Source of the DNA: Glandiceps talaboti | Lineage: Eukaryota > Hemichordata > Enteropneusta > Spengelidae | Length of the DNA: 64,000 bases | Assembly (NCBI RefSeq): GCF_964340395.1 | Contig: NC_135558.1 | Span: 14,367,000 to 14,430,999 of the forward strand | Direction: 5' to 3' | Program-made: the position numbers and the translations under genes | In this document: piece after piece, positions 1 to 9,768 of the stretch | How positions within the stretch are numbered: position 1 is the first letter of the stretch | How the letters are laid out: each line of letters opens with the position of its first letter | Notes under the pieces: model-generated | What the model was told of the DNA's origin: nothing | What the model saw: the letters and a program-made list of their open reading frames with translations, nothing else | The model's database searches: none

Positions 1-73
1 GCTCCGATGAATTTACATGCAATGTTTGATCTATACACATGCATTTTCATTTACACTGCAAGTATATACATAC

Positions 74-1864
74 CTCTTCAATCGACAGTAACGATTCACA
101 GTGTTCTTCATCCCAACATGCCTGGCATGTTACATCTTTCCTATTGTAAAGCAAAATGAAAAAAAAACGCCATCATTATTTTGTAAATTGAGGGGATTTC
201 AGAAAATCCTACTCCCAAAACCCTGAGGAGTTTCACTTTAGGATAAGTACTACACAGTGTTAAAAAAATAAAGTAGTTGCTATACGCTATATACAAACGG
301 TGCGTTTGAAATGGAGGTATCAATCAATCAATCAATAGCACTGGAGTATAATTTTCTACCTTGTACCTACATTTGTACCTACCTACTTGTATCCACATAT
401 CCACATACCTCTCATATGTTTAAGAATGTCCGATTAATAACCAGGTTTAAGAACTAATGCTTTACGAAATATCGTTCTCCAATTGTTACTTTCTCCTCCA
501 TTTCCGTGACAAATCCATAACCTATAGGAGACACCAAGAACAGCACGAAGATCATTTAACTAAAGTACGCCGACATATAGTCATAGCATGTGTCGTTGTA
601 CGTACGTGTGCTGTCTTACTCGAAATGTTCGTCAAGTCACGTGAGTAGTACAATAACAAATCACTGACCCATACAATTCGGTCGATTTTTTCCCCGCCTG
701 ATTTTTCTTTAATAGCACACACTATTCTTTTATCAAGGACTGATGGTTTAATACCCAGGCTAATAAGCTAATCAACCACGATTCTATACCGAATATTATT
801 TTCAATTATTATTTTCTTTTTAAAAAATCCATCACAATACCTAGCTTAAAAAAAATATTTGTTGAATAACATTCAATAATAACAAAATAATCGGAAATGG
901 AGAGAACACATTGGAAAATACGTCGTTGAAACACATTTGTCAACATGACGACAGTCGTGATTATACAGGCTATTATCTTTGCTAAGTAGGTAAAGTCTAC
1001 CGGGGTTCCCATGTTATTTCTCTTGGGTTCCCAAATAAAATTACCATAGACTCTATGGGAAATACTGCCATTTTTACCCCTTTCTGTTACTGGGGTTACC
1101 CAACCTTACAAAAAAACACTGTGACAGACTAACGCATTGGAAAGTACGTTGAAACTCATTTGTCATTATGGTGGCAATGGACTTGTCATGAAAAGAATTT
1201 AAGGAACTCAACATATTTTCGATCTGTCGCTTTGGAAAAAAAATGTTAGGTTCCGAAAACATGACCAGAAAATAGTGTACGTAAATATTTGTATTCATTT
1301 AATCGCTGGCCACAATATTTATATATCTTATTACAATGCCAAATACATAATTTATATGTAAAGTATACGAACATGATATAAAGACTGTAATGTATAAATT
1401 CGTCATATTATAGTCTGAAGAGACCCACTTTCTCTAGAATGGAATTATTAGAAAAATGACCAAGATATTTTGGCAATGTACTGTAAACAAATGTTTAGCG
1501 TCGGTTGCTTTAACTAAATGTCTGGTTGGACGGGTTATAAGAAACACGTGATTTGTTATTGATAAAATAATGTATGATCATTGCAACACGATCTTACCTT
1601 TACCATATCATGTTGTAAGGTACTAATAAATCGTTAGTTGAATTAAACCCCGACACACATTAACATATTTTTTTTTAAATACTAGTTTTGTGTTATAGCT
1701 AAATCGTTAACTTACCTTGTTAGCATTTCTTCCAAACATTTTCTGCAGAATCGATGTCCACAAAACGTTTGAATGGGGTCTTTTAACACTTTCGAACAGT
1801 GAGTGCACAGGAACTTTGCATCAAGTTTGGCACCCTTGAATAGGTCTTTCGAATATCCACTCAT
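74..1864 (-). CDS. TRAF-family RING E3 ligase, 5' part only (two coding exons)
   Basis: Two coding exons on the minus strand: 1716-1864 (ATG at 1864, donor GTAAGT) and 74-140 (acceptor CAATAG, donor GTATGT). Phases agree: exon 1 leaves two bases and exon 2 supplies one. Together they encode 72 residues forming a RING finger that spans the junction: C20xxC23, C35-G-H37, C40xxC43 in exon 1 and C55xxC58 in exon 2. The wording around it (VLKDPIQTFCGHRFCRKC) is that of TNF-receptor-associated factors, cytoplasmic adaptor ubiquitin ligases that use this RING with E2 enzymes and carry zinc fingers and a MATH/TRAF domain further on. Those later domains would lie left of base 1. The exons were found by reading the minus strand; each is shorter than usual ORF cut-offs. 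Assignment to a specific TRAF paralog is not possible. Another RING protein with a similar motif is the main alternative. Confidence 0.8.
141..1715 (-). other. Intron 1 of the TRAF-like gene
   Basis: AT-rich intron with no further exon that I can support. It holds two diverged copies of one segment, near 895-955 and 1120-1180. Both share 'cattggaaa.tacgt', 'gttgaaac.catttgtca' and a following GAC/GGC-rich stretch, so an old tandem duplication is likely. A short (TCAA)n tract lies at 320-337. Confidence 0.5.
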
Positions 1865-2312
1865 TTATATGTAGGTAAAAGTCACGTGAATGTTTACTGG
1901 TTTCAAAAGAAAGTTAAAATGAAAATCAATAAATCTAGAAAATTGCAAATTTGCCAGCACAAAATAGTATTGAGGCTGGGTTCAGAATTTAGGGCAGGAT
2001 GGGGGCTGGGGAGAAATTATTTTGGTCAATTTTTTTCCGCAGCCGCCCCCCCCTCCCGGAATGAACCCAAGTATTTTCGTAACCCCCCCCCCCCCATACC
2101 TTAAGGTGTAATGATACACGGTACCCCCACCCTCCATCTCCACTGAATCAACTTCAGCATCCACACATAGTAATGAGACATTGGATTGTAACCTATACTT
2201 TCCTTGGATTTAAATCGTAAATTCTGACACGTGATTTAACTCACGAACAACCTTTTTGGTTAAACATAGTTGAAAACTTCACCGATTATCAAGGGATTTT
2301 TGTTCTGGACAC
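1865..2312. other. Upstream region of the TRAF-like gene, with C-rich tracts
   Basis: No gene is seen. The 5' flank of the TRAF-like ATG lies here. A C/G-rich low-complexity block covers about 1995-2145 and includes a 13-base C run at 2083-2095. Open frames over this block are a product of that composition and look non-coding. Confidence 0.4.
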
Positions 2313-2502
2313 GGTTTTCATTAGTCTCGCTGCCAGACCGTGACTATCGTCCCTAATCTTCTTCTTAGTTGTCGTGTGTATGCCGAGCGGCTTTAGGCGT
2401 AAAAAGAGAAAGACTTGTCCCCTCCCTTCCGCGGCTGCGCCGCTCGGCAATACAAAGCTTAGGGACGATAGTCACGAGTCTGGCAGCGAGACTAGGTTTT
2501 CA
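2313..2502. mobile_element. Foldback MITE with 8-bp target-site duplication
   Basis: Terminal inverted repeats of about 36 bp begin TAGTCTCGCTGCCAGAC at 2322 and end with its reverse complement at 2494. A second inner pair (GCCGAGCGG / CCGCTCGGC) lies within. The element is flanked by the direct repeat GGTTTTCA at 2313-2320 and 2495-2502, an 8-bp target duplication as made by hAT-like (or P-like) transposases. No transposase ORF fits in about 173 bp, so it is non-autonomous. Confidence 0.85.
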
Positions 2503-2698
2503 ACTGCTGTGGTTTGTACTCTACAAATACATAATATACTACATTGTCATAGATGTATTGAAAACCTAATGAACAGTAAAACAGAAAGAGTATACCCCCA
2601 ATACTATCTAAAATATTCTGCTCCTCAACTCAAGCTACCCCTTCACTGTCGATTTTCCCGTTGGTTGTTGTGGATTACTAATGTTGTATGGAATATAA

Positions 2699-2857
2699 TT
2701 GTAATTTCTCAAGTTACATCGTATAGGGAGAAATTATTGTTTTGGTGTATTGTGAGGGCGCTGTGATGGCATATCACGTGTGTTTGATTGACAGTAAAGT
2801 TTGGGTATGTTCAGTCTACACGTTACCTTGGTCATTGACACATGTAAATTTTTATGC
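2699..2857 (+). repeat. Split direct repeat A1 (left end of the DIRS-type element)
   Basis: 159-bp left terminus beginning TTGTAATTTCTCAAG. It matches A2 at 7186-7344 base for base as far as I can align by eye. It lies just upstream of the gag ORF and would contain or adjoin the promoter. Confidence 0.9.
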
Positions 2858-2908
2858 CGTACAATTTTCAACCTTTTCTGCACGTTCTTGCTATTTTGGG
2901 ACCTAAAC

Positions 2909-3658
2909 ATGGCCGAATCGGAAACCAGGCAGCCTGCTGAGGCTACTAACAACTCTACACTGGATCTACATCAGATTATCCAGGCAAACAACAACCAATT
3001 GCTGACTTCGATTAACCAACTCGTGACTGACAAGATGTCTTTGATGAAGCGGGAGTTACAAACAACCCAGGAGGCTGCGAACAGGGAGCAGTTGACCGAA
3101 ATCAAAAGGGTGAAATACTCGGAGGCACCAAAGTTCAAAAGAAAGGCCAACGAAGATCAGTTTAAACACAATATGAAAGTCAGAGACGGTCTGCAAGAAG
3201 CCAAATCAAATATCGATTTCAAGAAACTAGATGACGCCAAAAAGAAGCTCGACGAAGGTATCGAAATTATTGATCAACGTCAAAAACTAATTCTTCTGGC
3301 GGACGGGTCCGAATTTGGATGGGGGACAGCTCTAGAATATCAGGCTCACGAACTTGCCGACGATAGTGACGACGAGAAACGTATATGGAAGGCGGAGATG
3401 CGAGCCAGCAGAAAACAGAAGGATAAGAAGAAGAAAACACAATTTCGCCCTGGCCAAAACTTTAATAAGTCCATAGGCGGAAATACCCAACAGGATAGTA
3501 TTAGTAGTGTATCAAGAAGTGGAGGACAACGCCCTGGTGGTGGCCCAAGACCCGGAGTTTGCTTTTCATGCGGAAAAGCTGGGCACTTTCGATCTGAATG
3601 CAGATATACAGCAACTGCTAGTGTAGGCGCCAACTCAAATGTTGGCGGGAATGCATGA
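2909..3658 (+). CDS. Gag-like nucleocapsid protein of the DIRS-type element
   Basis: 249-residue ORF starting at the ATG at 2909 (context AACATGGCC); the frame is open further upstream but without a better start. The C-terminus carries a CCHC zinc knuckle, C-x2-C-x4-H-x4-C (CFSCGKAGHFRSEC, about 3560-3601), preceded by a Gly/Pro-rich linker and a Lys-rich stretch (KQKDKKKK). This is the usual layout of a retrotransposon nucleocapsid that binds element RNA. The N-terminal half is charged and probably helical. It ends about 90 bp before the RT frame, in a different frame, so RT must be made by recoding, splicing or reinitiation. No damage is visible in this ORF. Confidence 0.85.
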   Translation: MAESETRQPAEATNNSTLDLHQIIQANNNQLLTSINQLVTDKMSLMKRELQTTQEAANREQLTEIKRVKYSEAPKFKRKANEDQFKHNMKVRDGLQEAKSNIDFKKLDDAKKKLDEGIEIIDQRQKLILLADGSEFGWGTALEYQAHELADDSDDEKRIWKAEMRASRKQKDKKKKTQFRPGQNFNKSIGGNTQQDSISSVSRSGGQRPGGGPRPGVCFSCGKAGHFRSECRYTATASVGANSNVGGNA

Positions 3659-3751
3659 CTACAAAAGTTAAGTATAATTCCTTCCCATATTTTCGAAGTT
3701 TCTAATGGGGAAGTGGAATTTTCGTCTTAGGGGGAAGGTAATTTTTCAGAT

Positions 3752-5835
3752 TTGGATTCTGATGTCTTTGTTGATGATTTAATTCCAATTATTGCATCAA
3801 ATCCTGATATTTCTGTAAAGGCAACCCCGGTTCGTGTCAGGGGAAATTTGCTACGTTGTATCGATTTTTGGCGGGAACACGCGCCCAAACCCATAGTGGA
3901 GTTGATTGAATTTGGTTACAAATTGCCGTTGTTATCACTGCCACCTCCCATGTTCAAGTTTAATAATGCCTCAGCATTGGCAAATAAAACCTTTGTAATG
4001 GGGGCTATTCGAGATTTATTAGAAACGGGGGCAATAGAAGAAGTGAAAGACAGGCCATATGTCTGTAACCCCTTGTCGGTCTCGATTAATAAAGCAGGTA
4101 AGAGTAGGCTTATACTCGATTTACGGTTGGTAAATCTACACTTGTTTAAAAATAGATTCAAGTGCGAGGATTTAAGAGTGGCAAAAGAATTGATCAAGCC
4201 TGGGGATTTTCTATTTAATTTCGATTTGAAATCAGGATATCATCACGTGGAGATTTTCCCACAGCATAGGAAATTTCTAGGTTTTTCATGGGAATTTCCG
4301 GAAGGTAGGAGATTTTTTATTTTTTGTGTTTTACCATTTGGGCTTTCTACGGGGCCTTACATTTTCACTAAATTGCTCCGACCAGTTGTTGCTAAATGGC
4401 GAGGGGAAGGTAAGTCAATGGTCATCTATATTGGCGACGGTCTGGGGGCGGGCAGATCACTGGACAAAGCTTCTCAAATTTCCAGAGAGGTTAAGTCTGA
4501 TCTGTCCAAGTTTGGGTTTGTTACCAGTGAGCAAAAATGCCAATGGGAGCCAGTGCCTAGAATAACATGGCTTGGCAATGACATCGATATGTGCAAAGGT
4601 GAGATTTCAGTCACTACTGACAGGATTGTTCGTTTGTTAGCTTCTATCCAGAATTTATTGGACTATTGGAGAAATGGGAAATCGCTTATTCACAGTCTGT
4701 CCAAGCCAATCGCAGTACGTAGGATAGCACACATTGTCGGGCAAATAATCTCTATGAGATCAGGAGTAGGTAATGTGGTCTTGCTTATGACTCGTCACTT
4801 ATATTATGCTATGAATACTAGGAGTTCTTGGAATAGCTTTGTTGTGTTAACACAACAGGCAAGGGATGAATTGGTCTTTTGGAAAGACAATATTAGTTTA
4901 TGTTGAATGGCAGACCAATATGGAATAGTTCAAAAGCCAATAAAGTAGCATACTCTGATGCCTCAGGTAAGGCTTTTGGTGGATACATCGTTCAACATGA
5001 TAAGGACATTGTGCATGGTAATTGGGATCAGTTTGAAGCAAGCCAGAGTTCTACTTGGCGTGAATTGGAAGCCGTACATAGAGTACTATATAGTATTGCA
5101 GATATTATAAAGGGTCAATCTGTAAAGTGGTTTACAGATAATCAGAATGTGGTAAGCATAATTAACCGGGGCAGTAGAAAACCCATGTTGCAAGACATTG
5201 CATTGAGTATATTTGCAATCTGCATCCAATCTGGAATATCTGTAGATCCTGAATGGATTCCAAGGTCAGCTAATGAGAAAGCAGACTATATCAGTAAGTT
5301 AGTAGACACTGATGATTGGTCACTCAATATGAATTATTTTAATCAGCTGAACGTTCTCTGGGGGCCATTTTCTGTGGATAGGTTTGCATCATCTTACAAT
5401 GCAAAATGTACTGTTTTTAACTCTAGATTTTGGTGTCCAAATTCTTCAGCAATGGATGCTTTTACTCAGAATTGGGGGACTGATATCAACTGGTTATTGC
5501 CCCCAACTTATCTTATTGGGAGGACAATTAGACATCTACAACTCTGTTCAGGCAAAGGTGCTCTAATACTGCCTGTTTGGAAATCTGCCTATTATTGGCC
5601 ATTAATTTGCCCTGACGGGGTACATTTGTCAGAATTTGTGCATGACTGGGTAGATTTACCAAGTAATGACCCTGTGCTGTTCCTGACTGGAAAGGCAAGG
5701 AACTCTGTTTTTGGAGGTAGAATCCTAAATTTCAGGGTGTTGGCCCTGTGGCTAGATTTTGAATCTGCACCTAGAGCAAACAGAGATGGTTTCTGTTTAT
5801 CACAGTCTGGGGAGTGCCCCAGCTGTGTTTCCTAA
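3752..5835 (+). pseudogene. RT-RNase H polyprotein of the DIRS-type element, frameshifted
   Basis: The reverse transcriptase runs through 3752-4906: motif A (FDLKSGYHHV), motif B (LPFGLSTGPYIF) and motif C near 4427-4438. Motif C reads YIGDG, with Gly (GGC at 4433-4435) where the first Asp of the YxDD metal-binding pair is expected. The frame then stops at 4904-4906, and homology continues in another frame from 4900, a frameshift at the RT/RNase H border. RNase H follows with its D-E-D-D set: YSDASG, WRELEAV, FTDNQNV and NEKADYI. After it comes a Trp/Phe-rich region (WGPFSVDRFAS ... DAFTQNW), seen between RNase H and recombinase in relatives of this family. The start is uncertain; an in-frame stop lies shortly before 3752. 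As it stands this copy should not make active RT. Confidence 0.85.
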
Positions 5836-5971
5836 TGTTGGCTCTAGCGACAACAGGAAGTATATGTTGTCCATAGTAGTCATTTACATAGCCAATAATG
5901 GCATGGTATGGATGTATTGACATTTGGTCAAGGAAAACCAATGAAGTTTTTCTATAGAATTATGATGTTTA

Positions 5972-7042
5972 ATGGTATTCAACAGTTCAATTTGTTTTTT
6001 GTATGAATTTTATTTCACAGGTAGTGGCATTTTCCATACTGGCATTTGGGCAGAGTTTGACAAGGTTGAAGATCCAACGCTGCTACAGTTAGCCAAGTAT
6101 CTTCCAAGTTTTTCCATGGCCTCACGAGCAGACTCAACAACGTTAGCTTATTCAAATGCATTTAGCAAATGGTCACGGTTTGCTTCCGATCATAACTTGA
6201 CAGCTATCCCAGCAGAGCCCAGCCACGTTTCACTGTATCTGACACATCTGATTCAGGGGTCTCTTACAGCAGGAAGTACCAAACAAACTGTTGAGTCAGC
6301 ATTTTATAGCATTCAGTGGGCTCATCAAATCGCAGGTTTACCGTCACCTACGGAACATCCTTTTGTCAAGAACTTGGTCGAGTCAGCGAGACGTCTGCTT
6401 GGTAGGCCAGTAATCAAAAAACAGCCAGTTACCACAGAAGTTATTTCTGAACTTGTTGAACACTTTAAGGACTCGAGTTCACTTAAGGACGTGAGAGACA
6501 TTTGTTTGATGTTAATAGCTTTCGCTGGTTTTCTCAGATTTAGTGATGTAGTTAATATTAAGAGGTCACATGTTTCATTTTTTGACAGTCATGTTTCTAT
6601 AGTCATTCAGAAAAGTAAGAATGACCAATATAGTAAGGGGAATGTCATACACATTTCTAGGTCGGGTAAAACCACTTGTCCTGTAGCTTACCTTGAGCGA
6701 TATCTTACACTTGCAGGCATTTCAAGTGAGTCACATCAATTTATTTTTAGACCATTGTTTGTTTCAAAACACTCAGTTTCTTTGATTCATAAGGATAAGC
6801 ATCTCAGTTACACTAGAGTTAGAGAATTAGTTAAACAGAAATTGAGTTTAGTAGTTGATGATGTTTCAGTATTTGGAACCCATTCCTTTCGTAGTGGGGG
6901 TGCTACAACAGCTGCTCAGGCAGGAATTTCATCTCGCCAGCTGATGCAGCACGGTAGGTGGCGTTCATCAACGGCCAAAGATGGCTACATTCATGATACC
7001 ATTTCTGAGTGTTTATCTGTAACCAAGTGTTTAGGGGTATAG
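5972..7042 (+). CDS. Tyrosine recombinase of the DIRS-type element
   Basis: 356-residue ORF from the ATG at 5972. It is a phage-integrase-type tyrosine recombinase with all catalytic residues in place: R189 (GFLRFSD), H304-x2-R307 (HSFRSGG), H327 (HGRW) and the nucleophile Y339 (DGYIHD). Residues 50-150 match the helical N-terminal SAM-like DNA-binding domain of such enzymes. In DIRS-superfamily elements it inserts the circular cDNA, replacing the DDE integrase of LTR elements. A splice-acceptor-like TTTCACAG precedes GTAGTGGC at about 6020, so the first ~16 residues of the ORF may be intronic in the natural transcript. Unlike the RT ORF, this frame is intact. Confidence 0.9.
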   Translation: MVFNSSICFLYEFYFTGSGIFHTGIWAEFDKVEDPTLLQLAKYLPSFSMASRADSTTLAYSNAFSKWSRFASDHNLTAIPAEPSHVSLYLTHLIQGSLTAGSTKQTVESAFYSIQWAHQIAGLPSPTEHPFVKNLVESARRLLGRPVIKKQPVTTEVISELVEHFKDSSSLKDVRDICLMLIAFAGFLRFSDVVNIKRSHVSFFDSHVSIVIQKSKNDQYSKGNVIHISRSGKTTCPVAYLERYLTLAGISSESHQFIFRPLFVSKHSVSLIHKDKHLSYTRVRELVKQKLSLVVDDVSVFGTHSFRSGGATTAAQAGISSRQLMQHGRWRSSTAKDGYIHDTISECLSVTKCLGV

Positions 7043-7083
7043 TCTATGAAATCACCCACTTTTTCTCCCCTTCTGTTTGCTTG

Positions 7084-7186
7084 TCTATGTTTGTGAATAA
7101 AGTTCAATGACCTGGCAGCGTAGCCACACACTGTATATATGTTTGTTTTGGTAAATGTATTTAAGGCCCGGAGATGGTCCAAAACT
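7084..7186 (+). repeat. Split direct repeat B1
   Basis: 103-bp repeat identical by eye to B2 at 7621-7723. It contains AATAAA shortly after its start, a likely polyadenylation signal. It shares one base with the start of A2. Confidence 0.9.
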
Positions 7187-7344
7187 TGTAATTTCTCAAG
7201 TTACATCGTATAGGGAGAAATTATTGTTTTGGTGTATTGTGAGGGCGCTGTGATGGCATATCACGTGTGTTTGATTGACAGTAAAGTTTGGGTATGTTCA
7301 GTCTACACGTTACCTTGGTCATTGACACATGTAAATTTTTATGC
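7186..7344 (+). repeat. Split direct repeat A2
   Basis: 159-bp copy of A1 joined directly to B1. The B1-A2 junction corresponds to the joined ends expected in the circular DNA intermediate. Confidence 0.9.
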
Positions 7345-7620
7345 AATATTTGTATTTTGTTTTCTATAAAACTATATTTGCCTAGTAGTGGATGTTTACA
7401 CTAAATTGTAGCCATTTTGTATACTGTTAGATTTATCTTGATGTTTGATGTATCATTAATTTAACTGAAAGATTTTCTGGAGCAGGTAATCAAACGCTTT
7501 TCCAGAGCTTTTTCCTTTCCATACGTGAAAAGGTTTTTAACCTCTGGTTTTTAGGGCGAGGTTCCTGCAGGAGATATTAATTTTGTTGTCAACTCTTTTC
7601 TACAGCACTGTAACATTTAT
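7345..7620 (+). other. Unique spacer between A2 and B2 of the DIRS-type element
   Basis: 276 bp with no ORF of note and no repeat seen elsewhere in the window. It forms part of the right-hand untranslated region of the element. Confidence 0.6.
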
Positions 7621-7723
7621 TCTATGTTTGTGAATAAAGTTCAATGACCTGGCAGCGTAGCCACACACTGTATATATGTTTGTTTTGGTAAATGTATTTA
7701 AGGCCCGGAGATGGTCCAAAACT
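7621..7723 (+). repeat. Split direct repeat B2 (right end of the DIRS-type element)
   Basis: 103-bp right terminus identical by eye to B1. It contains AATAAA at about 7633 and ends ...CCAAAACT, followed by host sequence CATCAATATG. Confidence 0.9.
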
Positions 7724-7798
7724 CATCAATATGTATTCCTAAGAGGTTACATGGACTATTGATGGAGCTATTGTACAGAGCGATGTGGCGAATGGAAA

Positions 7799-7961
7799 TT
7801 TCCAGAATATTCCACAGGCGCTCGTGAAGTTGTTAGATCATAGAAAACTACGTACGACAACAGTGAAAGCCGAATAGCGAGCAGCGGATTTGCATTGCTC
7901 GCCACACTATTGTAGTTCTCTCTGTGATCTAGCAACTTCCACAGCGCCAGTGGAATTATCC
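7799..7961. mobile_element. Foldback MITE-like element
   Basis: Imperfect inverted repeats of about 50 bp: 7799-7850 and 7909-7961. The left arm has ATTCCACAGGCGCTCGTG and GTTAGATCATAG; the right arm has the complements of GATCACAGAG, GTTGCTAGATC and ATTCCACTGGCGCTGTGG. I could not assign a target duplication. Confidence 0.6.
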
Positions 7962-8058
7962 AACCATATTATTATTAGCTGTATACGTACATACCTTTAC
8001 TGTGTATGTTCGTCTATGTAGCTCTGCGTCCGGTGTTCCGCGGCCGTGTATACGTGTA

Positions 8059-8210
8059 TGAGTCACTCACGTGACTCAGGTGGTATATATAAGTGCGTAG
8101 GTTCGTCATTATTCTAATTATATTTTGTAGGGGGTTTCCCCTAAATGGCTGATGGATTTCGATGACGTGATGTGACGTACGTCACACCCACGTCAACAAT
8201 ACAGCCGGTA
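8059..8210 (+). promoter_or_regulatory. Promoter-like cluster: AP-1 palindrome, TATA box, CRE-like palindrome, splice donor
   Basis: TGAGTCACTCACGTGACTCA (8059-8078) is two inverted AP-1-like half elements around a CACGTGA core. A TATA-like TATATATAAG follows at 8084-8093. About 90 bp downstream lies GTGACGTACGTCAC (8172-8185), a CRE-like palindrome, and then CCG|GTAAGAA, a good donor, at 8208. This could be the promoter and first non-coding exon of an unseen transcript on the plus strand. No coding exon was found downstream. Confidence 0.3.
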
Positions 8211-9768
8211 AGAACCACTTCATACTGTACTGTACTTGTCTCCAGCTGATTCTTTGAAATCCGTAAACAATTTATTTTCCTTTTGTGGGCATATAATTGA
8301 TCTAGAGTGGAGCATTTAGATTATCAGATTACAGGTTAATCGCAAATTGCCATGTGACTCCAGATGTTTCGACAAAGTTCCTGCTAACACTCGTACACAT
8401 TGCGTATTTAAATTTTATGCAATTATACTGATAGTATACTTACTCTAGGGTACAATCATAGACTCCGCCAGCCACTGCAGCCTGAGTTAACCGCCGTTCA
8501 AAATGCTTACTAATACTCTAAAGATTCTTGAGATTTGTTATCTGAAAAGACACTCATTTTCGGATAGCAAATCTACACTGCACCTCTACTAGTATTGGTG
8601 AGCTTAGTTCTGTTTGGATCAGACGTTCGTTGACATGCCGTAGTACAGTGCACGACCTTCTAAATAGGTCAGGTTATTGTGTGAAATGTTCAAGGACTGT
8701 TGTTTTAATAGTACTCGACCAAATGACTTGTCGTGATAAACAAGGCAACAAAAAATACATTATGTTGACTCCAATTGCATAAAACCAAACTGACATATTC
8801 CTTCAAGGTCATTTGATATTACTCTCATTAAATCTAATACCTTTTCCCCTCATGCTAGAGCCTTAGTAAAGCCTTAGTCTTATTTTTAAAACTGGTCTTT
8901 TTACTGCGCGTCTTCACTGTGCACGTAAAAGAGCGTTCTGATCTAGTGTAGTGACTGAGTAAGCGCTAACTTGTGGGCTGCACACGCACATACAAATGTG
9001 ATTTCGAATACCTTTGACTGTCTGGCATTCTCTATTGTTTTAGCCTACATCTGAAGAAAAATAGTCTGTAAAGGGGCTGCTTTAGTTGTTGCAGTGCTCG
9101 TATGGATTTGTAAATTGATTTATGACTTGAGTTTACTTAATACAATACATAATATATTTTACCGGCCAGTCAATTCAAGAAGAGCGATGCACTGGTCACC
9201 GTGCATTGAGCTTGGTATACACAGACACGTACATGTATGGACAATAGCAAGTTTCGACACAATTACCTGCATTATATACAGTAGAAGTTTCCCATCACTG
9301 AAAGTTCACTTGTTGCGTCTTCCTCTAAATCTGTCCGATGTCCCTCTTTCAACTTCACCGGGTAAAACATTTCTTCTCATTTCACATTTAATTTTGGCAT
9401 TGAATGTGTCATATTTGTCCTAAATCTTCATTCAATTATGGTTGAATCAACTCACTGCACACGGTGAATGTGTGTAGTTTTAGCATACTATTTCCTGCAA
9501 ACGCACTTCGAACGTGTGTTCCTCTATTAGTATGACATTTACAGTTCGAAGTTTTTACTTTAAAACTAGCTTTACTCAGCTTCACCAAGTGATTTTCTTC
9601 TCTCCATTACTTTGAATCCACCTTTCCGGATACATAGTTAAAACAGAGAGCTTTCTTAAAACATTGGGTAACTGGTTGCTGGTAGAAGTTGATGACACTC
9701 TTTGTGATGTCACATGCTGCCTTGTTTGATTTGGCTTTCACTAAATGTTGTGCATGGTTAAAAGATGT
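8211..9768. other. Intergenic, nothing recognised
   Basis: No homology or convincing exon is seen. An open frame at 9094-9423 has no recognisable motif and I treat it as chance. Confidence 0.4.

Larger units (their letters stand above)
2699..7723 (+). mobile_element. DIRS-superfamily (Ngaro/PAT-type) retrotransposon with split direct repeats
   Basis: A 5.0-kb tyrosine-recombinase retrotransposon. The order is A1 (2699-2857), gag ORF, RT-RNase H ORF, recombinase ORF, B1 (7084-7186), A2 (7186-7344), a 276-bp unique spacer, then B2 (7621-7723). A1 and A2 are both 159 bp, B1 and B2 both 103 bp, and each pair looks identical by eye. Such A-B-A-B split direct repeats are the known signature of Ngaro and PAT elements, which integrate a circular cDNA with a tyrosine recombinase and leave no target duplication; none is seen here (flanks ...ATATAA and CATCAATATG...). 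DIRS1 proper has inverted repeats instead. The insertion is probably young, but its RT reading frame is damaged. It lies between the TRAF-like gene and the gene-poor 8-16 kb region. Confidence 0.93.

Noticed and set aside
9094-9423. 109-residue plus-strand open frame
   Set aside because: No recognisable motif, no splice context and no neighbouring exons; consistent with chance in AT-rich DNA.
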